Of a stretch of DNA of 64,000 bases, positions 10,786 to 23,200 are shown piece after piece; the first letter of the stretch is position 1; each line of letters starts with the position of its first letter. The notes under the pieces are model-generated. The model searched no databases. It saw only the letters and a program-made list of their open reading frames with translations, and had not been told where the DNA came from. The DNA is from Acanthochlamys bracteata. Taxonomy: Eukaryota > Streptophyta > Magnoliopsida > Pandanales > Velloziaceae. The stretch lies in contig CM034131.1 in NCBI GenBank assembly GCA_019914995.1, positions 10,634,501 to 10,698,500 on the forward strand, read 5' to 3'. The position numbers and the translations under genes were made by a program.

Positions 10786-13700
10786 ATGGATCCTGGCGGC
10801 GGGCGGAGGAGATCATCATTATCAGCAGCAACAGCAGTTTGGCCAGACCACTTTGTGGATGCCGTCGCCACTCGCCTCGGTCTTGATGCTGCCTCCGCCG
10901 ATGGCAGGCTTGCTTCCGCACCAGCACTCGCAGCTTTCTTCCAGGTATCTAACTGCATATACGTACATCATTCTTTCCATCCCTGTTTCATGCGAATCCT
11001 ATATATCAGTTTTTTTTTCCCTTTTTCCTTCTTCATGGAAAATACACGCACAAACATCTGCACTACCGCAGGCAGGCCGCCGGATGCTTGCTTTTCATTT
11101 TTCTAGCTGCTATCGGTGCAGGGTATAACCTAGGTCAGAGTAGGTTGTCAAATTCCATTGCTACCTCCATCATCCGTATTCAATATTAATTTTTCATTTC
11201 ATTTCCGTCCCTTCCGGTCCCGTTCCGTCCCCTTTTCATATACATATATGTCAGTGCTGTAAGCAGAGTATTAATCCAAGTTTTAAAAAAAAAAAAAAAT
11301 CCAAGCAGCTAATAAGCTGACTATTAATAAAGCTAGCTATAATAAATGAAAAAGTCACGAAAAACACTATCCTGAGAGCTTATAGATAGATGGAAGCTTC
11401 GATCTGTATGTATGTATGCGTGCTACGTGGTGAGCATGTAATACAGGACGGAGAAGTTCCTTAATTTCTTCTTTTTTTTTTAATCAATCTTTTTATTCAT
11501 TCTGATCCATCATCCGCCCGCCTGTATTGCTGTGCCGTGCCAAACCCTATCCTACTGAGAGAGCTGGCTAGCGCCGGGCCTGAACTTTTTTTACTGCAAC
11601 TTCACGCCCTTCTGCCCTCTGCTGCATTTTTCTCTGTTCTCCTTCTTCTTGGATTTCCCGTAGCTACTCCATCACTACTTCTTTTCTAGTGTTATAATCG
11701 TGAGGCAATTAATCAACAATTAATACGAAGATTTGTTACCTGGAACTAATCATCAGTTAAATATGTATATATAACTATTAATTACTTTTAAGCAGTCACG
11801 AATGTCTCTCGTTGCATTGTCTGGCTTAGTAACTTGTGGTATCAGTGGGGGGTGTTCTTTTCTCGTCTTGGAAATGAAAGTGGTAGGAAAAGAAGGAACA
11901 TGCATGAACACTAACGCTGCTGCTTTTTCTATATTCTCGTTTCTTTCTATATTTCCCTTAGCTTAGCTGCATGCATTCCCGGATGCCGGAGGAGACGAGA
12001 CATACATATGCAAACGCCAAACCAATATACATTCCCGGACGCCGGAGGAGACGAGACATACATATGCAAACGCCAAACCAATATATAAAAGTTTTCTTCT
12101 TCTAATGTTGGTCATCTTTTTTACCCAAGAAATCTTTTTTTCCCAATTCTTCTCAGCATAATGGCTAATTGAGTTTTTTTAAAAATTTTTGAGCTAGATC
12201 GTACATTGACGACTACTGTATGTAGAGCATCCAAACCAGCAGCTAGCTAGGTAGCTAGTTATGTGTGTAGTTAATTACCTACTGAGTAGCGAAGCTAGCT
12301 GAGTTGTCTGCAGCCTTAGTGGAGAGATAAAAAGACGTCAATCATATCAAGTGAAATCTTCCCTTTTGTACTACGTACGCCCTTCGTTCCTGCACGCATA
12401 TTTAACGTGCCATAAACCACTGGAAGGGATAAAGAAGAAAAAGAAAAGGAGATCTCCTCAAACGTGTACTCATTGATGCAATAACTCCTGTTGTTCAGCG
12501 CTACTACTGTTCCTTTTGTTCTCAACGCTTCTTTTTCTTCTCTTCTCTGCCATTTATTACCTGTGCTGCTACTGTAGCAGCAAGGCAAAGACGCCAGTTA
12601 TTTAGCTCTTCCACTGATTTAATATTTTAATTAATGAGTCTAAGTATAGCTGCTGCTGGTCTAGTCTAGTATACTCTTTTACCCTTCTCAATATGCGCGT
12701 CAAAACAGGGACAGACAGACAGACTTGATTAAAGTACACTCACCACCCAATTGCTAGCGACTCATCTCTGCCACCATCTTCTCTTCTTTACTATTATATA
12801 TGTGGTAGATATATACATTTATATTATTATTATTATTTTTTTTTAAAGTCATTAACACTGGGACCTTCTCAGTTAACTACACTTCCAGCTCTATTGTTTC
12901 GGACCTGTTGATGGATGAAGCAAAAGCCAAATTGTGGTCTTCTCCTGGAGAAGTGGGTTAAGTTTGCTTGCGTATGATCGATGGATCACTCGATTAGCTG
13001 GCTAGTGGCGCTCACAGTGAGATATATATATAGAGATAGAATATAAATACATGTAAATTTTAAAAGATATATATATATATATATGCCGGTCAAAAGTGTT
13101 CGACGAGTTTTTCAAATTCAATCTCTATTTTTGAATATAAAAAATTATAAGTTGAAAATATGTTGATAAGATTTTAGCTCATTTAAAATACGAATCTATT
13201 TCTATCGGAACTCTTAATTAAAATGATATAAATTTTTAAATTTGATAAAAAATATATATTTTGTTTTTGTGTCATTTTGATCAAGAGTTTCGATAGAGGT
13301 CGATTCGTATTCCGATTGAGTTAAAATTTTATCAACATATTCTCAACTCATAATTTTTCATATCTAACGGTGGAGATTGAATTTAAAAAGCTCGCTCACT
13401 ATTTTTGATCGGCATATGTATATATGTGCTTTTAATGCTTATATATATATATATATGTTATGCGATTCATTTCTTAGCGAAAATAACATATGTTGTTGTA
13501 GGTCTGCTTGAATATTGGTTTTTCAGTTCAAGCATTATACTATACGATTACAACTGACTAGCATATATATGGTGTTGTGCAGGTTTGTTCAACGTGGCGT
13601 TCTGTTTCGCATTCAGAACTGCTGTGGCAGGAGCTGACCTGCCGTATCTGGTTGCGCTCCCGATCCCTCCCTCTCCCAGCTGGAACTACTTGGCGCGACG

Positions 13701-14743
13701 AGTTTATCCGCCTCCATCGCACAGGACGCAATTTCCGCACCTGCCGCTATACCCATTATAGAGTAATCCTCCCATCCCCTGATATCTGGTGCTGCTGCTG
13801 CCTTGCGCTCTCTGAACACCATCTCGCTGCTGGGTTTGGCAACGGCTCTGTTGCGCTCTTCCGTCTTTTAGATGCTGCTCCTCCAGTTAGCATCGTCACT
13901 TATGAACCCAACCCCCAACGGAACCGTCTTGGCCCCAACTCCCGTTCCATTTCTGGACTCGTCCTCCTACACAACCGCCTTATCTTCTCTTCTCTGGATG
14001 GTGATGTCTACGTTGTTCGCATTGAACCGACTGTTTCTGATGCTGCTCAACGTGCGTATGAAGGAAACCCTGTGGAAGACGGGACCTTGGTTAACTTCGC
14101 TGCCGACAGCCGTACATGGGTCGGCCTGTATGCAGGCGTCCCCAGCCGGTCGTGGAGGGTTTGGGACGGCGGTACTGAGCAAGTCTTGTACGTGGGTGGA
14201 TCACTAACCGATTACGATACTATAAGGGGATGGCATCTGCTTTCAGCAGATTTGAACAGCAGCACCGGAGTAGGCAGGGTGCGGATGCCTGGCAAATATT
14301 GTGTCGCAGTAGGTTCCACTAATACAAAAATCCAGTCGCTGGACCTGGATAACACCGGGCAAATTATTTGTGATCTCGAGCTGCCGCAGCAGGCTGTTGT
14401 TAACGCCGTGGACGCAATCGAGGGACGAGTGATGGTTGTTGATACAAGCGGTGTGGTGAGGATGTACCAGGCTCGGACGCTGGAGGAGATTTGCAGGTTC
14501 AGTGTGGTGACGGGAGCCGGGGGTCACGTCGACGACGAAGTAGCAGCAGGGAGCTTGAACTGGGGTTACGCGGTGCTTAGCTCTCCGGGAACGATGGGAG
14601 TGTGGGACTGTAGCACAGGCGAGTACTTGTACAGGTTCAGGGAGAGGTTGAGGGTGGCAAATGTTATGGCAGCTAGCGAACGGCATGTCGCGGCGTGGTG
14701 TGTCGAGACTGGGTTTCATCTATGGGATTTTGGTTCGTTGTAG
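10786..14743 (+). CDS. SAP: STERILE APETALA-type F-box/WD-like transcriptional regulator
   Basis: SAP is a plant-specific F-box-like protein that, from published work, acts in an SCF complex and controls flower and organ growth. Two exons, 10786-10944 and 13583-14743, give 439 residues. Exon 1 encodes an Ala/Ser-rich start, then WPDHFVDAVATRLG and ALAAFFQ, the first half of the F-box. Exon 2 continues with VCSTWRSVSHSELLWQELTC and a TWRDEFIRLHRTGRNFR block typical of SAP. The remainder is WD/beta-propeller-like, with repeats such as HHLAAGFGNGSVALF, GRVMVVDTSGVVRMY and GTMGVWDCSTGEYLY. The 2638-bp intron splits the F-box and contains a foldback element and a 56-bp tandem duplication. The reading frame is open throughout. 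Confidence 0.93.
11974..12085. repeat. Two-copy 56-bp tandem duplication in the SAP intron
   Basis: A unit beginning CATTCCCGGA and ending in CCAAACCAATATA occurs at 11974-12029 and again at 12030-12085. I noted one difference (GGATGCC against GGACGCC), so it is a recent duplication. It lies in non-coding intron DNA. Confidence 0.9.
13081..13417. repeat. 337-bp foldback (MITE-like) in the SAP intron
   Basis: The left half begins ATATGCCGGTCAAAAGTG. The complement of the right half begins CATATGCCGATCAAAAATAG, and the two arms match over about 150 bases each (shared blocks TTCAATCTC, ATATGTTGATAA, ATACGAATC, TCTATCGRAACTCTT). The whole element can fold into one long imperfect hairpin. It is flanked by TA-rich microsatellite (13065-13084 and 13438-13456), fitting insertion at a TA target. 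It has no coding capacity. Confidence 0.85.
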
Positions 14744-15290
14744 GTTAAGCAGCAAGTATGTGACCCATGCATGAATGCTCCTGCGTGCTGGTGGGTTTCT
14801 TCCTTTTCTCGATGAACTGTTTTTGAGAGCAGAGGATGCATTGCGGGCTTTGGTTACTGACTACTGGATCTGGGCGTCCACCAGAGCCCAACTACGTTTA
14901 ATTATTAGTGAGCTGTAGCGCGTGATCTGACGATGGCTGGCAGTGGATTGATCATTAATGTAGTAGCTAACTGATTAATCCGATCCAATTCAGTTCAACT
15001 CAAGCAAACTCATCATCATTATTATTATTATTAATCGATTCCCTGTTTTTTGGTGGACTATTAATTAAAAGTAATGAATCCGTCATACTTAACTCGACAA
15101 AGTAAATCCTAATGACTCGCACCAACGAAGAACCTAAACTTCACTTCCCCGACACGCTCGCTCCCACCGTGCGACCAACCCCCCCGACCCAAACAGCAAC
15201 AACCATTACTATAATTTCAATAATAAACAACAACATCATAGAAAGTATTTTAAGTCACACCGACGGAGAAGAGAAAGCGGCGCAACGGAG
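14744..15290. other. SAP 3' UTR, spacer and possible 5' UTR exon of the next gene
   Basis: The first part follows the SAP stop. Near the end, CAACGGAG|GTAAGT at 15290/15291 is a strong splice donor, and TTGTTCCTGCAG ending at 15515 is a good acceptor. A 5' UTR intron (15291-15515) for the BAH-agenet gene is therefore likely. That intron would remove a 40-codon upstream frame starting at 15366. Confidence 0.45.
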
Positions 15291-15551
15291 GTAAGTCCAC
15301 CTGAGACAAGCCAACTCCTCCGCCCGCCGTCCTCCGACTATCGGCTGGTCTTTTCCAACACCATCATGGCGTCATCATCCTCCGCACCTACCATGCCCGT
15401 CTCCATCGTCTCTCCTTCATCGCCGCACAGCTGCCCTCAGCCGCCATCGCCGTTCCACGAGCTCAACAACACCCAAAGTAAAATCTAGCCAGCTAACTCG
15501 GATTTGTTCCTGCAGAACATATCTTCTTTCAACTTACAGCGTTGATCTACG

Positions 15552-18500
15552 ATGGAGTTCGTTCGATGGAAGGAGGAGTTGATTTGTCAGGACCGAGGGA
15601 ACAGGGTCGTTCACTACTACCTACTCGACTCAGCCGGTGATTCACACCTCGCCGTCGTCGGAACCGAGAGAAGTCTCCGACACATGCTCTACGTCGTTAC
15701 TGACGCCTTCGCGCGGAAATTCCTCTTCGACAACAGTCGGTACATGAACAGATCTCTGCCGCCGCCCATGCCTATCAAGTGGAGATCGAGGAGAGAGGCT
15801 ATCGATTGGCTCGCGTCTTTCCTCCCGTCTGCAGACAATCCAAGTAATGACTCTTCTACTCTTTCTCTATCCTTTCCCCTCTGTTATTTTCATAGCTGTG
15901 TTTCTGAATTTATAGTAACATTCTTTAGTTTGATCCCTACAACTCACAAGTACGTTAATATGGTGGGGTTTTACAATGACGTTGCAAAAATTCAAATCTT
16001 AGAATTTAGGAATGAATTGAAGAAAAGGTTTAAAATACAGGAAGTTTTTATTCAGTCATTTTGGACTCCAGCTGATCTATTAGCTATATCCAAACCCGTA
16101 CTGATCTTGTTAGCTTAAACATTCTAGCAAGAGGAATGGCATGAAATATCAAATATCTACTAAGAGGTATCGCCCAGTCACCCTACTGAAGAGTTGTAAT
16201 GTTTTTTGAATCACTAGCACATCATGTAGCTGCTTTTTTATTTCACTCTTATGTGGTCTGCTGATGTTGTCCTTTGCTTTTCAATAGCACTTTTAAGGAA
16301 ATGCATAATTTAGTAGTTCTTCTTCTTCTTCTTCTTCTTTATGCAAGGGTCGGTAAAGTTTAGCTTATCTCACGCGCTCACACCTGAAGTTGAAATGGAA
16401 GCAACTGGTGATTGTGGAAACTACCTATTTCAGAGTCCAGTAAGTACCATTTTGCTGAACTTTAATTATATCATGTTAGATGAACTAACCAATCTTGCCA
16501 TTTTAACTTTTGTGGCAGTATGGTATCAGCAAAAGCTTGACAGGTGACAACTCTGACATACTATGGTGTGACGATCCTTGGTTTTGTGGTAAGCAACTCC
16601 AACATTATCGAGCATTTTCTCGCAATGGAATCACTGTACCTGTGAGCATCTCAGAACCTGTTCTGTTTATTTCAAGTCTTTTAATACTTTAGCTCCTTAG
16701 CCATACCTTCTCGTTTGCAGACTCATTCTTTTGTTCTTGTCATGTCTGAGGAGGAGAGTTGCTACCTAGCATATATAGAAGACATGTATGAAGACAAAAA
16801 AGGTCATAAGAAGGTCAAAGTGAGGTGGTTTCACCAAAATCAAGAATTTGCTTGCAGCATTCCTTCACCTCCTCCTCATCCTTGTGAAGTTTTCATAACT
16901 ACGGTTTCACAAGTAATCAGTGCAGAGTGCGTCAACAATCTCGCTACTGTTCTGACACCTGATCACTATAACAAGTGTTTGGCTTCTCTTCCGCATGTTT
17001 CTTCAAAAGGAATCTATCTGTGCTTTCGGCAGTACAGTAACAGTAGATTCAAGCGCTTTGACCTCAGTGCTTTGACTGGTTATTTTGATCAGGCTGTATT
17101 TTTGAGCTTAGGAAGTTGCACCATGCCAGATGATGATGATGATGAGGATGAAGCGAGAAACAGAAAGAGAATTGCTACTGCCAATGGGCGAAAGAGAATC
17201 TTTATGGACCATTTGGGTGATGAAATATCAAGCAAGGCAGCCCATATGATGGGCTGCAGGCTACCTTATAAGACTCTGTTGCGTGGTTTACCTCCTACAA
17301 GGCCTGTCACAGTCAAGTTTATAGGGCCTCGGTCTTGCATTGCTCCCCTTTTTAAGATCAATGACAAGATTGAAATCTTATGTCAAGATAGTGGCATCAG
17401 AGGCTGTTGGTTCAAGGGTACTGTTTTACAAGTATCTGAGAAACGAGTGAAGGTTCAGTATGATGATTTGCAAAATGAGGAAGAATGTGGAAATTTAGAG
17501 GTAAAACTAAACCATCCTTGTTTGTAACTTTGTATGATATGGAAAAAGGCATATCTTTTTTGGACTAAAATTCTAGCACTATCCTGGTTTGTACGACCTT
17601 AAAAAGCCAAATTCTTTTTTCGTCTGGCCTGTAGAGAATGAAGGTGTTGCATTTGGTTAGCTTAAAATGTCCTGAAAGAGAACCTTTGGAGAAGCAACCA
17701 TGCATTCTTCACACTGCTTTTCCCCACTACTGGTGCAGTACAACGGCCAGTCCCAGACAGAGCCTTAGATTGCATGTGGACAAGCTAAGCCTCAGGGCAT
17801 TGTCTAAATTAGTTATTTTTGTTATTGGTAATTTTTTTAATTCATCCTTCCGTCTGCTACCTAGAATAATATTTTGACAGACCATTTTGAGATTTGCCTG
17901 GTGTATTGCTTTGAAGCTGATTTGGTATCATGAAGTCATTAATATTAAAGTTTAGCTTTCCCCTAAGGGTAATTTCCTTTTATGATAGGCACTTCCATCT
18001 GGTTTGCAACAGATAACCTTGGATGTATGTCAGAAGCAAATTTTTTAACAACTCTAGCTCTATCATTTATCAGTTGCATGCTTTTAGCAGGATTGTGATG
18101 TTTAACCTCTGAGCCTTGATTGAGGAGTTTGAGTTTGAAATAAGGGTTTCAGTTCTAATTTAATCTTTAAGTTAGGAGGAGTTTGTCCTTTAATTGCTAA
18201 TACATTTTTGTTGCAGGAGTGGATTCCGACTTTCAAACCTGCTGCCCCTGATAAACTTGGAATGAGATTAGAAGGCCGACTTACTATTAGGCCATGTCTC
18301 CCTGATGATAGTTTGCCTGATGTTCTTAACTGTGAAATTGGGTCACCAATTGATGCCTGGTGGAATGATGGATGGTGGGAGGGCGTTATTGTTGGAGTAG
18401 ACAACACTGATAAGGATAACGTCCAGGTATATTTGCCAGGTATGCTCATTGATTTTATGGAACCTTCATTTGTCTGTCACAACATTTTTCTTATGGGTGT

Positions 18501-19356
18501 TTTGAAAAGTTGCTTATCTTATGTAATGCTGTGGCCTCAGTTTGAGCTTTGACGACAAGCGTAGTCCGGCTATATGTTCTTTAGCAAAGCGAGTGTCAAC
18601 TATATTCCTTAGAGAGCAGTATTAGGTTTAAGATTTTAAGAGACACCTAAACTGAGCAGTTTGAATGTCTCTGGCTGGTTGGAGGTTAAATGTTGATATG
18701 CTTATTTTATCTAGGCAGTCAGTATCGTAGAGTTGTGGCAATGGTAAATAGAAGCTTGGGGGAAACCAAACCTGAAGCCTTAGCTTGTGCTGTGAGATAA
18801 GGCTTCGCTCTACTAGATAGCGTGTCTTTGATTTTGTCACAAACTCAAGCTGAAGCGATCAAGCGAAGACAGTGTTTACTTCCAGTGCACGATGCCTACT
18901 GCCTGAAGTGCTGGAGGATTTCTTTCCAAAGTTTGGGTGTTTTTCGAATGCCTAATAGTTTAATTTGCATGCTCAAGTTTAAACGAATTTTTGACAGGTG
19001 AGGATGTATTCCTAGTGTGCCAGAAGAAATTTTTGAGGATTTCCAAAGACTGGGTGGGGAACTGTTGGGTTGATGTAAATGCGAAGCCAGATATTCTATC
19101 AGTCATCTCTACAGTCAACCCAGGAGGAAAAATATCACCATCATCCATTTTGCCTAAGAGTGGCGAGGAATCTGGTAGTTCTGCTATGTCAGAACGCTGT
19201 CTTGATACTGCAAAAATCAGTTTACCAAGAGAAGAGACCAAGGCAGTAAGCAGTTTGAGCAGTGGAAATGGCCACTTGTTTGAAGAAACAGACAAAGGTA
19301 ACCGAATGCATAAGGACGACCCCGCTGAAAAAATTAGCAAGGATGATGATAGCTGA
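15552..19356 (+). CDS. BAH and agenet domain chromatin-reader-like protein
   Basis: Six coding exons join in phase: 15552-15843, 16348-16439, 16519-16641, 16721-17500, 18217-18439, 18998-19356, giving 622 residues. The BAH domain (about 150-300) includes YLAYIEDMYEDKKGHKKVKVRW-like core residues and PPPHPCEVFITTVSQVI. An acidic DDDDDEDE patch follows at about 310. Two agenet/Tudor-like modules follow (about 377-440, KINDKIEILCQDSG.RGCWFKG; about 445-525, GSPIDAWWNDGWWEGVIVGV). The tail is Ser-rich and disordered. The architecture matches plant BAH-agenet proteins such as the one I recall as At1g68580; a role in reading histone marks is inferred from the domains. A TTC-repeat polypyrimidine tract precedes exon 2. 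Part of intron 4 and exon 5 is duplicated at 28.6 kb. Confidence 0.9.
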
Positions 19357-20287
19357 GGCTCCACAGTCGCTCGTAGTTTGTGTGTATAAATCAAGTACAT
19401 CAAAATTTCTATAGGGATCAGAGAGCACTTCCTGGGGATTGCTTGCTGCAGCTTCTGTGGTGGTATATGGGAGATGTACATATGGAGGATGAGTTAATTC
19501 TAGTCTAGACTTAGGTTTCCACTAATTTATAGAAGCTGGCAGAAAAAGTTAGCTGTATGCTGGATGCCTTTTCCTTTATCCGCTGACATTTTGCCCTCTG
19601 TTATTCCCCTGTTTCGCCAGCTCTGCTTAGCTTGTAAGTTTGTAACTGACTGTGTTTTACACCCGTGATGATATTTCCACTTTGCACTAAGACTAAACTT
19701 TAATCTTGGCACACTGCATTTCTGTATTTTCCAAAAACTAAAAGATCAAGCTTATTCTGTATGTCGTTGGGTATTTGGTTATTGTATTTCATCTGGCAGC
19801 CAGGCTCGTCAGAAGAAGTATTTTTGTTTGATCTGCAAGCAATATAGAGCGCTGTCAACCTGGATGCATTGTTAAAACTGAACCAAAATGATTACTGAAG
19901 TTGTTGCCATCTACAAACTCCCACATGAGCACCACAACAGTAGGAATTAATACAAGTCCTGACACATATGGATATGTTCTTCATGGGAATATGTTCAACA
20001 ACTAAACTTCCATCTGTTTGCTCGAACAGGCTAGTAAAGATGGAAAATAAGATTAGAAACTCCAATAAGTATAGTAGCAGCTACTAAGATCGACAAAAAT
20101 TTTTCCAATACAAAATCAAAGCTACAGAAGATTGCTCAAGTGAACTTAATTTTACATATCCAGTTGGTAAATCTGGTCTGCTGTCCCTGTACATGTACAT
20201 ATAAACTATTAGCACAAAAGCTCATCATTGTTAGTTTACAAGAAACAATGGATAGCATGGCGGCAAACTAAAGTGTGCCTCAAAGAA
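19357..20287. other. Convergent 3' region between the BAH-agenet and ADA2 genes
   Basis: The two genes end tail to tail, so this interval should carry both 3' UTRs. No coding signal or repeat was found. Confidence 0.5.
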
Positions 20288-23200
20288 CTATATAGCTGGG
20301 GTTTCCTCTTGTTGGCCTAGCTTTTTGGTTACCAGATGGTAAATCCTATCAACTTTGCTTGGGTCACTCTTAAAGAGATGGTGGGCATCTGCTTTTTTTC
20401 CAACAGTGCCCTTAAAAATTTCTTGAACCAGTTTCTCCTGCATCTTAAGAAAGTTTGCAGGTACTAACCTGCACTGACAACACAGCTGTTGCTCCTGAAA
20501 TCAAAGTATTTAACAAGTAAAAAGGGAAGCCCAGCAATTATCCTTCTCTAGACCAAATAAAGTTCATAGAGAAGTTAGAGGAATCATCAGTCAATACTAC
20601 GTACAAATAGCTACATGTTTGTCCTTGAAGCTTCAGCTATGCACTACAGGTTCAATAAAATTGAAGTACTAGACAAAATAATTCCTGATGGGATTGCATG
20701 GAATATCCAATTTGTTATAGAATCTAGTAAAGATTATGTTTACATGCTTAGATAACACCACATTTTTCACATTCAACTAACAGCAACAAAATAAGAATCT
20801 GGCTCTAAACTGAGTTCGTTGCAGCAAAAGAATAGCATAATGGAAAAAGGTTCAAAGGCAAAGGTACAGGAAATTCCAAGGAAACTGAGAAGTTACTTAC
20901 AGTTTCGCTCAACAACTCTGCTCCAGGAAGTCCTCTGATATCCCAGTCATCAAAAGAATTGGTCACGACCTGTACCACAGGGGCAGATGAAGAATCCTTG
21001 CAGTTACAATCAAGACCTACACTTCCCTTTAGCTTATAGCTCTCCACAACGCTTAGTGGGCTTCTGTCACTTTCAACCTTTTCTCTATTTAATGTCCTCC
21101 CTGCCTTTTGAGATACTTTAGAGCTAGCAACTGTCTGAGTGCCTTCTCTTGCTTTTAGCTCACTTGCTTCCATTTCTCTTCTCCTCTTCTGCTGAATATA
21201 TACTTTTGCTTCAGACATAGTACGACATCCAGTAGATCGGCAATCCTTTGATCAAACAAAAAATGTTATCACATGTAACCTTACAAATCTAAAGCTGAAT
21301 AAGGCTATGCCAACTCTTCTTAGTTACTATATGACAAGCGTCAGAGAAGTTGTATAATGAGACAAAAGGAAAGTATAAAAACAAGAAGAAGGGAAAAAGT
21401 TCTCACCTGAAGCTCTTGAATTCTTCTACGAATCTTTCGTTCCTCAATAACACTTCTGATTAGACCATCATGTTCTTCTTGTGTGTGAAAGCGCATAAAT
21501 ACTTTATAACGTTGATACACATCTTTATCTTCACTGGATAGTTCCCTCTCCAGTTGATTAGGATAAAGCAAATTCCTCTCAAGTATAAAACCTTTCCTTC
21601 GTCTCCTCTCGTCAAGCCTAAGAGGGGAGACTTCTATATTAGCACTACTTAAGTCATGAGAAAACCCTTATCAACTATTCTACTTACCATACTCCTATCT
21701 TCTAGCACCATGTAATATGCACACATAACCAGCCTAGTCTATGCCTGACATCCTTCCAGAGAAGTTTGGAGCTTTCAGACATATATCCAACAATAAGTAT
21801 CTAAGATAAATCCTTTAATAATAGTCGGACAGTATTGAAAGCTCTATACTATACTGCTAATGTTATGAGGACAATAAAGTTTGTCAACCTGAACAAAGTT
21901 CATTTGAATCTGGAAAAAAAGTATTCAAGATGTGGTGCATGACATCAACTAGAAGCTCTGTAGACAAAATCAATTTATCCTAAGCAATGCAATGGAAAAG
22001 GCACATAGATCCTAATATAAGGTATGGAATTTCTCTATGCCATGAAAAAACTACAAAGTGATCATCTAGCAACTTGCAGTCAAATAACCATACGCATGAG
22101 AATGTAAGGATGACGATTTAATGCGTATACCTTGATAAGTATATGTGCAGTACCCGCAGCTTCAGTTCTCGATCAGCATCAGAATCATTTTCTTTAAACT
22201 CCATCTCAGCTTGTGACTGTTCAGCATCATTATCATACTCAGAGTCAAACTCCTGCCTTTTTGGATTATAGCCACTTAACTCAGTGATGGAAGGCCCTTC
22301 GTCTGTGTGCTTAGGCTTTTTAATTCCAACACTTCTATCAACATGAGGATCTTCCATTCATCAAATGAGAAGTAACATAAGTATTGCAATATGTGCACAC
22401 AATAATTCCTTGGAACTAGCATCATATTGTGCAAGCCCACATCTATGATCAGCGAAACAGTATAACGAAGGTCATAAAAGTTAAAATACTACATCAAGCA
22501 AATTGATAAAAGAAGCATGCAGCAAAAACCTATTGAGACCTTTTCGAACTATGAGCTACGTGTCTCAAGTTTCAAAAGAAGCATTGAGAGAGGATACAAG
22601 AAAAATATTACAATCGACATAGTATTTGATACAAGACAAGTTTGCACAAGGTTAAACAGAAATATAATTTGAGCCGAGACTATAAGATCTGCACCTTCAG
22701 TAGATACTTGGGCTTCCACTTTCTGATCTCTGCCGTCCTTGACCATTCCTATATTAGAGGCTTTCTTTATTGCACCTGAAGAAGATCCATATTCGGTTAT
22801 AAATGGCAATAACTGAGGCAGATTTTGGAGTCAGATACAAACCATTTTGCATCAACACTGCATGTCTTCATCAAATTCCATATTTTTTAATGCAATGATG
22901 ATAATGGTTGTGGATACTTACTTCCAGCTGTTAAGCTTGACGGAGAGCGTCCAGCTGATGCTTCGCCATTGAATTCTTCGATCCTAGAGAGAACGAGACG
23001 AGCAAACATCTGTCAGCGTATAACTTTTACAGTTAAGAGAAGCACGAACCAATTTGACGAAGCACACTTGACCCTTGAAGGAGAGAACGGAGCTTCCTCC
23101 TTTGGCATGAGATTTCCTAGCTGTGAAATGCCTGCCAGAGCAAGTCATATGAACAAATGAGTCAGAGTAATGATACGTTTGGAATGCCTACTACACAGAA

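Noticed and set aside
14243-14719. 158-codon minus-strand frame opposite SAP exon 2
   Set aside because: Antisense shadow of a strongly coding GC-rich exon; no family features.
15366-15488. 40-codon upstream frame MASSSSAPTMPVSIV... before the BAH-agenet gene
   Set aside because: It lies inside a probable 5' UTR intron (15291-15515), so it would be spliced out.
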